Positions 15,926-24,111 of a stretch of 64,000 bases of DNA are shown here, one piece after another. Below the pieces are notes generated by a model. That model searched no databases and was not told the origin of the DNA. It saw only the letters and a program-made list of their open reading frames with translations. Origin of the DNA: Flammeovirgaceae bacterium UBA2366 (GTDB taxonomy: Bacteria; Bacteroidota; Bacteroidia; Cytophagales; Cyclobacteriaceae); assembly GCA_002344065.1 (NCBI GenBank), contig DDTK01000012.1:1-64000 (forward strand), written 5' to 3'. Made by a program: the position numbers and the translations under genes. Numbering within the stretch: position 1 is the stretch's first letter; every line of letters begins with the position of its first letter.

Positions 15926-16519
15926 ATGGGCTTAAAAACAACCGTAAAAGTTGGCAGCATTACCAATCTTAGCGATGCACGCTATTGTGCCGGAATGGGT
16001 GTGGATATACTGGGGTTTAACGCTGTGGAAGGAAAACCAGACTATATTAGTCCGATACAATTTGAAGAACTAAGAGGCTGGTTTGTAGGGCCCAAGGTTG
16101 TCATTGAAATTTATGGCATCGATAGAGTTGAAGCCTTCGAGACTTTGCTCAATAACTATCAACCCGATATGATTGAATTGTCATGCCATGAGTTGCTAAA
16201 ACTAAGGCCTCATGAGATTCCATTAATCCTTTCTATTCATCCTGATCAGTACCTTGATCAGAAGGCCGTGCTTCGTGATTTCAAATCATCGATACAATTT
16301 TTACAACTACCCGCCACTTGTGATAAAAAACTTCTGCAGGAGATTGCCAAACAATTTCAAGTGCTCTTGGAACCAGTAGACGGTGTTGAACCTGACATAA
16401 ATTTTATAAAAGATAACCCCGGCATTGGGTTAGCCCTGAAAGGATCTGTGGAAGAAAAGGCCGGTTACAAAAGTTATGATCAACTATCGGTGATATTGGA
16501 ACAGCTTGAACAAGATTAA
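15926..16519 (+). CDS. TrpF-like (phosphoribosylanthranilate isomerase fold) protein lacking catalytic residues
   Basis: 197 residues. The N-terminus (VKVGSITNLSDARYCAGMGVDILGF, then DYISPIQFEEL) aligns clearly with TrpF, whose consensus is KICGITxxEDA...GADxLGF...SPRYIS. The catalytic Cys of KICGIT is replaced (KVGSIT), the AGGL phosphate loop is not recognisable, and the terminal SSGVE motif is GSVEEKAGYKSYDQL. I therefore expect a TIM-barrel paralogue without TrpF activity or with a different one. No other trp gene is nearby. It converges on the response-regulator gene with a 4-bp stop-codon overlap. Databases may label it phosphoribosylanthranilate isomerase. Confidence 0.7.
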   Translation: MGLKTTVKVGSITNLSDARYCAGMGVDILGFNAVEGKPDYISPIQFEELRGWFVGPKVVIEIYGIDRVEAFETLLNNYQPDMIELSCHELLKLRPHEIPLILSIHPDQYLDQKAVLRDFKSSIQFLQLPATCDKKLLQEIAKQFQVLLEPVDGVEPDINFIKDNPGIGLALKGSVEEKAGYKSYDQLSVILEQLEQD

Positions 16520-17202
16520 GCCCTGAAAATATATTTATTATTCTCCTCCCGTTGAATATAGCCCTTACCTATTTTCTGTTCCAGACTATCAATGTATAAC
16601 TCCAACGAGGTTTCCGATAGATAAACTTCCGACCCCCACAGAAATTGTAGTAAGGCACTGTGGTTGATTGGCTTTCCCTGGTTTTGGGCGAGAAAGAACA
16701 ACAACTCAAATTCAGGTTTGCTTAAAACAGTAGTTTCATCACCTACCCGAACAGAATTTTTTTTTCGGTTTAAGGTAAGCCGGCCAACCTCCAACTCGGG
16801 TGCACCCTTTCGGATTATGTAATTCTTTTTGAGCACTGCGCTTATTTTATGTGTGAGCGATCGCAGACCCATTACTTTCTCAATGTAATCATCAGCTCCT
16901 GTATCCAGGGCTGCCTGTTGATAGTAAGGCTCTGATTTGGCGGTTAAAAAGAAAATGTAAGTCTCTGCAAATTGCTTCATCTTTCGCAACTCCCGACAAA
17001 GCTCAATGCCGTTAGGATGCGGCATCATCAAGTCGAGCACGATCAAGTCGGGTGAAAAGGACTTGGCTGCCTTGATGGCTTTCGAACTCTCTTCCAGTAC
17101 TTTTACCTTGTAGCCCTCCCTCCATAAGTTATACTTAAGCAGTTCCAAAATATCCCGATCATCATCCACTACCAATACCCGCAACGGCTTCTTCTCCGAC
17201 AT
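16516..17202 (-). CDS. OmpR/PhoB-family response regulator
   Basis: 228 residues: an N-terminal receiver domain with acidic pocket VVDDDRD, phospho-acceptor Asp57 in LIVLDLMMP, Thr88 in FFLTAKS and Lys109, then a winged-helix DNA-binding domain (about 135-228; LSKPEFELLFFLAQNQGKPINHSALLQFLWG). The Lys is followed by Val-Met instead of the usual Pro-Phe. It is an orphan: no histidine kinase adjoins it. The 145-bp gap upstream (17203-17347) shows no clear promoter or terminator. Confidence 0.92.
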   Translation of the reverse strand: MSEKKPLRVLVVDDDRDILELLKYNLWREGYKVKVLEESSKAIKAAKSFSPDLIVLDLMMPHPNGIELCRELRKMKQFAETYIFFLTAKSEPYYQQAALDTGADDYIEKVMGLRSLTHKISAVLKKNYIIRKGAPELEVGRLTLNRKKNSVRVGDETTVLSKPEFELLFFLAQNQGKPINHSALLQFLWGSEVYLSETSLELYIDSLEQKIGKGYIQREENNKYIFRA

Positions 17203-17347
17203 AGCTACATAGTTTCGGAAAAGTAGCGTTCAAACATTACCAAGAGTTTATAATCGCGTTAACGCTGAATTAAGTTTACCCTCATACTAGTTTTCGACTA
17301 ACTCAGGCTGACACGAAAATCTAACTGCTGAGTAGGAATCTTATTAT

Positions 17348-18343
17348 TTAAACGGAGAACCCCCCAAGCTGTAAAGCATGTTCAATGGCCTCCCGGGTTG
17401 AGTCCGGATAGTTGATTTCAATTTTTTGTTTGGATTCAATCCACTCAACAATTTTTGGGATTCGCTTCTTCTTTACATTCTTCAAAACAGGGACACCCAG
17501 ATCACGAAGCGCCTCGGCATTGTAATGTTGCTCATATTGCTTCTTCATCGGCACTACCATAAGCTTTTTGCCGAGAAATAACGCTTCTGCCGGTGTTTCA
17601 AATCCGGCACCACACAAAATACCCTGTGCAGAAACCATGCTGGCAACAAACTCTTCATTGTTTACTGGGTAAACAGAAAGCTGTCCGATATGATAAGGCT
17701 TGTGTGCATGCTTGGAAAAAATATGCCAGCGCACATTAGGAACTTTGGCTAATAGTGGAACCAGTTTACGATCATCATAGGCTGGAAGATATACCGTATA
17801 ATGCTCCCCCTTGCTTGCTTTTGCTTCACGGATAGTTGATCGGATAACCGGAGTATAAATGGATTTATCAAAACGGGCAAAATGAAAACCAACCGAAGCA
17901 TCGGTCGGAGCATAGTTATTTAAAATCCACTCACCTACCGGATCAAAGTGTTTGGGTCGAGGTACTTTTTTTGAAAGCAAAGCCGACTGATGACTAAGTG
18001 CCACGCAGGGTATTTTCTTTTTACGGGCGGCCCAGGCCGAAATAGGTTCAAAGTCGTTAATAACCAGGTCGTATTTCTCAACAGGAAATTTCTTTATCTC
18101 ACGAAAAACCTCCTTTGAACTGTTTTGCTTGAATGTCTTTAAGAAATCTATTCCCCCGGATTTGCCAAAGAAAAAACTTAACCCTTTTGACTTATACTTA
18201 ACCGGAAAGGGAAGCTTAATGTCGGCCTGTGCGCCACTTAAGAAAATATCCAGATCACCATATTCTTTCAGTATAGGAATAACATCCAATGCCCGGGCTA
18301 CGTGGCCGTTTCCTGTTCCTTGTATGGCGTAAAGTATTTTCAC
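17348..18343 (-). CDS. Glycosyltransferase of the MJ1255/GT28-like type
   Basis: 331 residues with a GT-B layout. The N-terminus KILYAIQGTGNGHVARALDVIPIL holds the GxGxGH nucleotide-sugar glycosyltransferase signature. The C-terminal half has AQGILCGAGFETPAEALFLGKKLMVVPMKKQYEQHYNAEAL, the donor-binding region seen in MurG-like enzymes and the MJ1255/VC2487 group. No membrane segment is seen. The start is GTG, overlapping the stop of the LpxH-like gene by 4 bp (GTGA), so the two are co-translated. Its placement suggests glycolipid or cell-surface polysaccharide work; the sugar and acceptor are unknown. Confidence 0.8.
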   Translation of the reverse strand: MKILYAIQGTGNGHVARALDVIPILKEYGDLDIFLSGAQADIKLPFPVKYKSKGLSFFFGKSGGIDFLKTFKQNSSKEVFREIKKFPVEKYDLVINDFEPISAWAARKKKIPCVALSHQSALLSKKVPRPKHFDPVGEWILNNYAPTDASVGFHFARFDKSIYTPVIRSTIREAKASKGEHYTVYLPAYDDRKLVPLLAKVPNVRWHIFSKHAHKPYHIGQLSVYPVNNEEFVASMVSAQGILCGAGFETPAEALFLGKKLMVVPMKKQYEQHYNAEALRDLGVPVLKNVKKKRIPKIVEWIESKQKIEINYPDSTREAIEHALQLGGFSV

Positions 18344-19194
18344 TTTTTTACCAATAAAAATTCATTCACCAAATCACGGAAAATCTCATCATTATCCAGC
18401 TTGTTACGTAAGCGCTTGGGGATTTTCACAGCTTTCGCCTGTTGATCGTTCTTATATCGGTATACACTCCAGCCTGAACCATCATATTCAAGTGCTGTTA
18501 AGTTTTCAATCCAATCTCCCGAATTCAGGTACATAACCTGCCCCTTCTCGGTTTCAATTTTTCTGATCTCCGGTTGATGAATATGACCACAAACTACATA
18601 GTCGTACCCATTGGAGATGGCAATATCGGCTGCAGTCTTTTCGAAATCGTTTATAAATTTAACAGCCGATTTCACACTATCCTTCACCCGTTTCGACAAT
18701 GATATCTTCTGTCGGCCAAAGCGGGTAAGACACCAATTTACCATGGTATTGATAAGGATTAGGGTATCATACCCTACCGCACCCAGCCTGGCAAGCCATT
18801 TTGAGTATTTCATGGTAACATCAAAAACATCACCATGAAAAATCCAGGCGCGCTTGCCATTGAGTTTAAGTACTACTTTATTCTCAATCTGAAATGACCC
18901 TAATTTAAAGCCGGCAAATTTGCGCAGCATTTCATCATGGTTACCGGTTAGGTAAATGATTTTTGTGCCTTTGGTAAGCAAGCCGGTAATATGCTTGATC
19001 ACCTGCATATGCGATTTTGGCCAATAATGTTTACTGAATTGCCACATATCGATGATGTCGCCATTCAGTATAAGCTTTTTCGGTTTGATTGTTTTGAGGT
19101 AGCGGAGAAGCTCTTCGGCATGGCAGCCGTAGGTGCCCAGGTGAATATCGGATAAAACTACAATGTCGAGCTCGCGCTTCTTACTTTTACTCAT
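18340..19194 (-). CDS. LpxH-like metallophosphoesterase (UDP-2,3-diacylglucosamine diphosphatase family)
   Basis: 284 residues from ATG at 19194; an upstream TTG at 19227 would add 11 non-conserved residues. Calcineurin-type metal-binding motifs are in order: DIHLG (Asp/His), LNGDIIDMW, TGNHDEM, FHGDVFD and VVCGHIHQPEI. Bacteroidota annotate such proteins as UDP-2,3-diacylglucosamine diphosphatase, an LpxH-type lipid A step. The C-terminal helices (NKLDNDEIFRDLVNEFL) fit membrane association. It is coupled to a glycosyltransferase by a 4-bp overlap. Identity with true LpxH, as opposed to a broader phosphoesterase, is not certain. Confidence 0.82.
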   Translation of the reverse strand: MSKSKKRELDIVVLSDIHLGTYGCHAEELLRYLKTIKPKKLILNGDIIDMWQFSKHYWPKSHMQVIKHITGLLTKGTKIIYLTGNHDEMLRKFAGFKLGSFQIENKVVLKLNGKRAWIFHGDVFDVTMKYSKWLARLGAVGYDTLILINTMVNWCLTRFGRQKISLSKRVKDSVKSAVKFINDFEKTAADIAISNGYDYVVCGHIHQPEIRKIETEKGQVMYLNSGDWIENLTALEYDGSGWSVYRYKNDQQAKAVKIPKRLRNKLDNDEIFRDLVNEFLLVKK

Positions 19195-19268
19195 GCAGCG
19201 GATATAAAGAAACCCAGAGGCCCGCAAGCCTCCAGGTAACCTAAACCTTTGAAGAAGTTCTACTGATG

Positions 19269-19276
19269 CAAAAGTA
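19269..19276 (-). promoter_or_regulatory. Possible promoter -7 element (TACTTTTG)
   Basis: TACTTTTG is a perfect TAnnTTTG on the minus strand, about 70 nt upstream of the chosen ATG of the LpxH-like gene. No TTTG is found 19 nt upstream, so the assignment is weak. Confidence 0.3.
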
Positions 19277-19338
19277 TGGGTGCGCTATTACTCCTGCTTC
19301 ATGGTGGTATTACGGAATTGTTACCAATACGATTGACT

Positions 19339-19471
19339 AGAAGCCATCTTAAAAATGTTACCCGTCATTGCGAACGCAGTGAAGCAATCTCTATTTTTAA
19401 TACTGAACATGGGATTGCTTCGGTCGTTCCTCCCTCGCAATGACGTACTTTCTATTTTTGAGATGGCCTCT
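19339..19471. repeat. Composite inverted repeat (Bacteroidota-type intergenic palindrome)
   Basis: Nested arms can be seen: CGTCATTGCGA (19363-19373) pairs with TCGCAATGACG (19435-19445), and GAAGCAATC (19381-19389) with GATTGCTTC (19413-19421). A further outer pair (19339-19356 with 19454-19471) matches at 16 of 18 positions, and its right arm is the last codons of trmB. The CATTGCGA...GAAGCAATC core resembles repetitive intergenic palindromes that I recall from many Bacteroidota genomes. It may also act as the trmB terminator. Confidence 0.75.
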
Positions 19472-20126
19472 GGCTGAATCTGAAACGCAGATATTTGATT
19501 GTTTCACCTTTGCTGGCAAAGGCTTCCTCATACCGGGTTTTGATATCAAAACACTCCGGGCGAAGATCGGATGCATAAACATCGTGGGTAAAGGCAAGGT
19601 CAATAATATCGTTTCTAAGTTCCAACTCCTCAAGTGTATAATTAAACAGGTTTGTATTATCAGTCTTTAACCTGATGAATCCACCTGGCCTGACAAGCTT
19701 TTTATACATTTCCAGAAAGCGTGGATTGGTCAGTCTTCGTTTAATATCACGCTTGCGCGGACGCGGATCAGGAAAGGTTAGCCAAACCTCATCCACTTCA
19801 CCGGGTTCAAAAAAATTCTCAATCAGCAGAATTTGTGTTCGGAGAAATGCTACGTTGGAAAGATTGTTCTCCACAGCAACTGTACTTCCTTTCCAGATGC
19901 GCTCACCCTTAATATCCACACCTATATAATTCCGATCTGGAAATAAGGAAGCCAAGCCTACCGTATACTCTCCTCTTCCACAGGCCAATTCCAGGGTAAG
20001 GGGATTACTATTTTTAAAATGATCAGCCTGCCAACGGCCCTTGATTCTTATATAGATTTCCTTGGTTGGATCCACAACATTGCTCCGTTCCTCAATTATT
20101 CTGAATCGTTCCTTTTTCCGCTTCAT
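19452..20126 (-). CDS. trmB: tRNA (guanine-N7-)-methyltransferase
   Basis: 224 residues; makes m7G46 in tRNA using S-adenosylmethionine. The SAM-binding motif is LTLELACGRGEYTVGLA, followed by NYIGVDIKGERIWKG. The TrmB hallmark VDEVWLTFPDPRPRKRDIKRRLTNPRFLEMY and the C-terminal TRYEEAFASKGETIKYLRF are intact. The last codons (RPSQK) lie in the right arm of a large inverted repeat. It sits 8 bp downstream of folC on the same strand. Confidence 0.95.
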   Translation of the reverse strand: MKRKKERFRIIEERSNVVDPTKEIYIRIKGRWQADHFKNSNPLTLELACGRGEYTVGLASLFPDRNYIGVDIKGERIWKGSTVAVENNLSNVAFLRTQILLIENFFEPGEVDEVWLTFPDPRPRKRDIKRRLTNPRFLEMYKKLVRPGGFIRLKTDNTNLFNYTLEELELRNDIIDLAFTHDVYASDLRPECFDIKTRYEEAFASKGETIKYLRFRFSQRPSQK

Positions 20127-20134
20127 CTGATTGG

Positions 20135-21409
20135 TTAGAGTTCATTTAGTTCAGCCACCACAAAAGTGCTTCCTCCGATAAAAATAAAATCATTCGGTGT
20201 AGCCTGAAGTCTTGCCTTAGCCAGCGCTTCGTTTACGTCAGGTACTACTTCACCGGCCAGATTAAAATTCTTAGCTTCGTGTTGGAGTGTTTGCGCATCC
20301 AAAGCACGAGGAATATTCGCCTGGCAAAAAAAATAATAGGCATCGGTGGGTAATAACGCCAGAATTTTTGACCGGTCCTTGTCTTTTACCATACCCCAAA
20401 TAATATAGAGCCGACTGAAGGTATACGTTCTGATTTGTTCAAGTACTGCCTGTACACCATCCAGATTATGACCGGTATCGCAAATCGTAATAGGTGAATT
20501 ACTGAGTTGTTGCCATCGGCCTTTCAATCCGGTTTGCAGAATAACATTTTCCAACCCGTGCTTGATGTGATCCTGATTGATACGAAATCCTCTTCCGACT
20601 AAAACATTCAACGCCTGCAACACGCCTGGCAAATTTTTTAGCTGATAGCTTCCACGAAGAGGTAAATCCAGCGTTAACAATTCGTTTCCACAGGCGCATT
20701 CAATTTGGCCGGATGAAATCTTGCGACATGAAATTTCCTGGTCCGCAAAGAATATTTTTGCCTTTCTTTCTTCAGCAATGTTGTTAAAAAGTTTTTCAAT
20801 TCCAGGCTGGGTTTCGCTAATCACCACAGGTATACTTCGTTTTATTATTCCTGCTTTTTCAAAGGCAATCTTATCCAGCGTGTCCCCCAGTAAATCCATA
20901 TGATCGTAACCGATATTGGTGATTACCGAAACCTCAGGCGTAATGACATTCGTTGAATCCAATCGGCCACCCAGTCCGGTTTCAATTACCGCTATCTCAA
21001 CGCCTTGGTTTGCAAAATAATCGAAGGCCATCGCTACGGTGATCTCAAAAAAAGAAGGTTTAATTATTTCAATATGCGGCTTAATCCTTTCAACAAAATC
21101 GATCACAAATTGCTCCGCTACTTCTTCACCGTTAATCTTAATCCTCTCGGTAAAGGATTTTAAATGAGGCGATGTGTACAATCCGGTTTTATACCCGGCC
21201 GATTGCAGCACGGATGCCAACATGTGTGAGGTGCTTCCTTTGCCGTTTGTTCCAGCCACGTGTATACTCTTGAACTTTTGGTGCGGATCACCAAGAATGC
21301 GGCAAAGTTCTATGGTGTTGGTGAGATCCTTCTTAAACGCTACCGCACCCACCCGTTGAAACATCGGTAAGTTGGCATATAGATAATCAAGCGTTTGCTG
21401 GTAGGTCAT
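20135..21409 (-). CDS. folC: Bifunctional folylpolyglutamate synthase / dihydrofolate synthase
   Basis: 424 residues from ATG at 21409; an alternative ATG at 21427 adds only six residues. A Mur-ligase-like enzyme that joins glutamate to dihydropteroate and to reduced folates. Motifs: P-loop HVAGTNGKGSTSHMLASVL, TGLYTSPHLKSFTERI, VIETGLGGRLDSTNVI, SVITNIGYDHMDLLG with FEKAGIIK, and the C-terminal GRWQQL ... ICDTGHNLDGV with IWGMVKDKD. Cytoplasmic. It precedes trmB by 8 bp and is separated from tonB by a toxin-antitoxin pair. Confidence 0.95.
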   Translation of the reverse strand: MTYQQTLDYLYANLPMFQRVGAVAFKKDLTNTIELCRILGDPHQKFKSIHVAGTNGKGSTSHMLASVLQSAGYKTGLYTSPHLKSFTERIKINGEEVAEQFVIDFVERIKPHIEIIKPSFFEITVAMAFDYFANQGVEIAVIETGLGGRLDSTNVITPEVSVITNIGYDHMDLLGDTLDKIAFEKAGIIKRSIPVVISETQPGIEKLFNNIAEERKAKIFFADQEISCRKISSGQIECACGNELLTLDLPLRGSYQLKNLPGVLQALNVLVGRGFRINQDHIKHGLENVILQTGLKGRWQQLSNSPITICDTGHNLDGVQAVLEQIRTYTFSRLYIIWGMVKDKDRSKILALLPTDAYYFFCQANIPRALDAQTLQHEAKNFNLAGEVVPDVNEALAKARLQATPNDFIFIGGSTFVVAELNEL

Positions 21410-21459
21410 GCAGGCGCAAAACTGCATGGGATACCGTCAAATTCCAAATGTGAGTCACC

Positions 21460-21777
21460 TTAAGTTACTTTCAATAATTTTTCAGGATCGCTTCGGGTAT
21501 CAAATATTACTTTAATGTAAACCGTTTGAATTTGTGTATGATAACTATAAATGATTTTATAATTACCTTCTACAAGATATCTGTACTCTTGATTTCTTTT
21601 GACCAGAGTCTGCTCGATAGCTCCTGATTGGGGAAATTCTTCAAGCTGACGAGTGCGTGAAAGTATATTTTGGATAATTTGAAGAGCGTCATTTGCTGAA
21701 TGTTGGGCGATAAACTCATGAATACATTCTAAATCCACGAATGCCTCTTCCGTCCAGATTACTCGGGCAACGATCAA
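21460..21777 (-). CDS. RelE/ParE-superfamily toxin
   Basis: 105 residues, typical for the family: VIWTEEAFVDLECIHEFIAQHSANDALQIIQNI, a central QLEEFPQSGAIE, and EYRYLVEGNYKIIYSYHTQIQTVYIKVIFDTRSDPEKL. This is the ParE-like order (FPxSGxxxxxxxxREYRxLVxGxYRIxY...I..V.DTRR). The start is TTG at 21777, 3 bp after the antitoxin stop. ParE toxins poison gyrase and RelE toxins cut mRNA; which applies here is not decided by sequence. Confidence 0.85.
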   Translation of the reverse strand: MIVARVIWTEEAFVDLECIHEFIAQHSANDALQIIQNILSRTRQLEEFPQSGAIEQTLVKRNQEYRYLVEGNYKIIYSYHTQIQTVYIKVIFDTRSDPEKLLKVT

Positions 21778-21780
21778 ATT

Positions 21781-22020
21781 TTAACCTTTTCGTTTAAAAT
21801 AAGTTTCAATATCTCGTTGAGAGTAGATACGTCCTGACACGATGTCAGCTTCTGCACGATCTAATTTTTTTTCAATTTCTGCTAAAGAAGATGGAGTTCT
21901 TGTCTTATAGGCATCGTTTATTGAATCTCTTCGGACCTGTTCAATTATCCGAATTAGCTCTTCATCCTCCACTCGGGTAAGCCACTCAATCAGCTGCATT
22001 TTTTTTAGCACAATGTCCAT
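21781..22020 (-). CDS. Antitoxin partner of the ParE-type toxin
   Basis: 79 residues, lying immediately upstream of the toxin with a 3-bp gap. It is charged and largely helical (KMQLIEWLTRVEDEELIRIIEQVRR ... SLAEIEKKLDRAEADIVSGRIYSQRDIETYFKRKG), with the C-terminal half probably wrapping the toxin. No well-known DNA-binding domain is obvious, although the N-terminal helices might provide one. Position and size are the main evidence. Confidence 0.75.
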   Translation of the reverse strand: MDIVLKKMQLIEWLTRVEDEELIRIIEQVRRDSINDAYKTRTPSSLAEIEKKLDRAEADIVSGRIYSQRDIETYFKRKG

Positions 22021-22075
22021 AAACGAATATACTTACAATTTCATTCAATAGTGAAATAAATGTCCTCTTCTTGGA

Positions 22076-22987
22076 TCAGTTCGACCGGATAACAAAGGTA
22101 ATTCTACCGGAAGAGATAGGTGGTGGTACATTGGTACCTTTTTTACTGAAGGTGAGCTTCTCTATCTCCTTTCGACAAATGGTTTCTGCTTCTAAACTAA
22201 CGCTCCTTTCTATGGTCTTTATTGATATAATTTCACCGGTATCATCCACTTTGATTTCAAATACTACCCTGCCGGTTTCATTGTTAGGAACATTTGGTTT
22301 AGGAATGAAATCCCAATCCCATCCGGCTAATTCAAGTCCTGCGCCTCCCGCCCCACCACCTTGTTTGCCATAAAGTGCATCGGCATCAATTTTTCCTTTC
22401 GGGTCACCTTTATCGCCTGTTTTGTTGGCATCATCACCATGACTTACCGGCTTACCTTCTTTATTGTCAGTTGTGGTTTTATCCGCAGTTGTCTTGGTGG
22501 CGCTCTTGTCTTCGGTAACCGTTTCTTTCGGTTTGGTTTCTGTTTTTATAACTTCTTTTTGCTCTTTCTCCTTAGGTTTTTCAACGGGCTTAGGGTCTAC
22601 TTTCTTTTCTTCTTTAAGCGTTACCGGACTTTCCTGCTTGGTTACAACCGGTTGTTCAATAGGTTTAGCTTCCTGCGGTTTTGATTCCTCAACCTGGGGT
22701 TTCTCTTCCTCCTGTTGCTGATCATTCCTGGCTTGCTCTTCTTCATCTTGCGAAGGCTGCGTTGAACCCGCTGGTTCTGTTGGTTGTATCGGACCAGTGC
22801 CAACATCATCAGATCCAAAATTTAATTCAATTCCATATTCCGGAAGCGGTGGGTTTGGTGCTCGCCAGGCCACCACAAACAGGAAAACCAGTAACAACAA
22901 TCCGTGTACGGCAATGGATGTAGCCAATGCAATTCGCTTGTTTTTCTTTTCCTGCTCTTCCGCGATATGATTTTGCTCGGAATACAC
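22076..22987 (-). CDS. tonB: TonB-type energy transducer
   Basis: 303 residues in three parts: a short cytoplasmic segment and one TM helix (about 18-41, IALATSIAVHGLLLLVFLFVV, with the SxxxH-type motif SIAVHGL), a long Pro/Lys/Glu-rich periplasmic linker (about 60-205), and a C-terminal TonB domain (NETGRVVFEIKVDDTGEIISIKTIERSVSLEAETICRKEIEKLTF). The start is GTG at 22987. It lies 10 bp downstream of exbD and carries proton-motive energy to outer-membrane receptors. The long linker and GGGAGGAG patch are also TolA-like, so a Tol-type role is possible. Confidence 0.85.
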   Translation of the reverse strand: MYSEQNHIAEEQEKKNKRIALATSIAVHGLLLLVFLFVVAWRAPNPPLPEYGIELNFGSDDVGTGPIQPTEPAGSTQPSQDEEEQARNDQQQEEEKPQVEESKPQEAKPIEQPVVTKQESPVTLKEEKKVDPKPVEKPKEKEQKEVIKTETKPKETVTEDKSATKTTADKTTTDNKEGKPVSHGDDANKTGDKGDPKGKIDADALYGKQGGGAGGAGLELAGWDWDFIPKPNVPNNETGRVVFEIKVDDTGEIISIKTIERSVSLEAETICRKEIEKLTFSKKGTNVPPPISSGRITFVIRSN

Positions 22988-22997
22988 TTTTCGGAAC

Positions 22998-23387
22998 TTA
23001 TTTAGGTTTTGTAGCGGCTATTACTTTCGCTTCAAGGGATGTGGCAATTCCGGTAACGTACATGGCTTCACCCCACGGCACATCTTTATCAATATGTAAC
23101 ACTACCGATCCGCCCTTTCCGGTAAGCTTGCTTTTCAACTCGCCTTCCAGTAAACTCTTTGATACTTTCTTTTCATTAACGTAATACTGAAGGTCTTTGG
23201 TCACCGTAACGGAAACTTTTTGCATTTCAATGGTACTGGACTTTGTAGAAGGAAGGTTTACCGGAAGTCCTGATGGCGTAACAAACGATGACGTTAACAT
23301 GAAAAACACAAGCAAAAGAAAGATCAGGTCAGTCATGGATGACATACTGAACATAGGCTCAACTTTGTTTTTCGAACTTAACTTCAT
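22998..23387 (-). CDS. exbD: ExbD/TolR-family protein
   Basis: 129 residues. One N-terminal TM helix (MTDLIFLLLVFFMLTSSF) carries the conserved Asp (SSMTDLIF) needed for proton-driven function. A periplasmic domain follows (LPVNLPSTKSSTIEMQKVSVTVTKDLQYYVNEKKV ... VVLHIDKDVPWGEAMYVTGIATSLEAKVIAAT). It overlaps exbB by 4 bp (23384-23387) and precedes tonB by 10 bp, giving a complete ExbB-ExbD-TonB energising unit. Confidence 0.93.
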   Translation of the reverse strand: MKLSSKNKVEPMFSMSSMTDLIFLLLVFFMLTSSFVTPSGLPVNLPSTKSSTIEMQKVSVTVTKDLQYYVNEKKVSKSLLEGELKSKLTGKGGSVVLHIDKDVPWGEAMYVTGIATSLEAKVIAATKPK

Positions 23388-24055
23388 CTTGGTTCTTGCA
23401 ATAAATCCACAAAATCAATTGAGGTGTACTCCATTTTATGAATCACCTTTTGAACGCGAGAAACCAGGTAATTGTAGGCCAGGTATGCAATAATACCTAC
23501 TACCAAACCGGCTACCGTGGTAATCATGGCTGTGTAAATACCATCAGAAAGCAATTTCGGACTTACTGATCCTTCCTGTTGGGAAATTGAAATAAAAGCT
23601 TTCACCATACCTATAACAGTTCCTAAAAATCCCATCATGGGAGCAGCACCGGAAATAGTTGCTAGTGTTGAAAGGTTCTTCTCCAATTTGAAGATTTCTA
23701 TTTTACCAACGTTCTCGATTGAGGCTTCAATATTTTTTAACGGGCTTCCTATCCGGGAAATACCCTTTTCAATCATGCGTGCAATAGGTGAATCCGTTTG
23801 TGAGCATAAAAGTTTCGCACCATTGATATCGCCTTTTAGAACTTGCTCTTTAATCCTGTGCATAAAGGCATCCGGATCCTGATTGGCCTTTCGAATGGTA
23901 AGAAAGCGTTCAAAGAAAATGTAGATGGCCACAAAAGACAGAAGCACGATGGGAATCATCATGAATCCTCCTTTAAGCGTAAGATCAATAACTGATAAAG
24001 ACTGATTCGCGGACTCAGGTCCGGTGACATCCGTCATGATTTGCATCAACACCAT
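23384..24055 (-). CDS. exbB: ExbB/TolQ/MotA-family proton channel protein
   Basis: 223 residues with three TM helices: near 30-50 (GGFMMIPIVLLSFVAIYIFFERF), about 130-155 (LATISGAAPMMGFLGTVIGMVKAF) and about 175-200 (IYTAMITTVAGLVVGIIAYLAYNYL). The GAAPMMGFLGTVIGM and TTVAGLVVGI motifs are hallmarks. Several early Met codons exist (residues 1, 4, 7), so the exact start is open. It is 56 bp downstream of the SPOR-domain gene and probably shares its promoter. Confidence 0.93.
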   Translation of the reverse strand: MVLMQIMTDVTGPESANQSLSVIDLTLKGGFMMIPIVLLSFVAIYIFFERFLTIRKANQDPDAFMHRIKEQVLKGDINGAKLLCSQTDSPIARMIEKGISRIGSPLKNIEASIENVGKIEIFKLEKNLSTLATISGAAPMMGFLGTVIGMVKAFISISQQEGSVSPKLLSDGIYTAMITTVAGLVVGIIAYLAYNYLVSRVQKVIHKMEYTSIDFVDLLQEPR

Positions 24056-24111
24056 GATGTGGTTGAAAAGGTTAAATTAAAAAATATAGTTCCCTTCAAG
24101 GGCTAAAAAAA

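Noticed and set aside
24056..24111. Possible terminator (CCCTTGAAGGG followed by T-rich sequence) between the SPOR gene and exbB
   Set aside because: The palindrome allows only a very short stem, and the genes are probably one operon.
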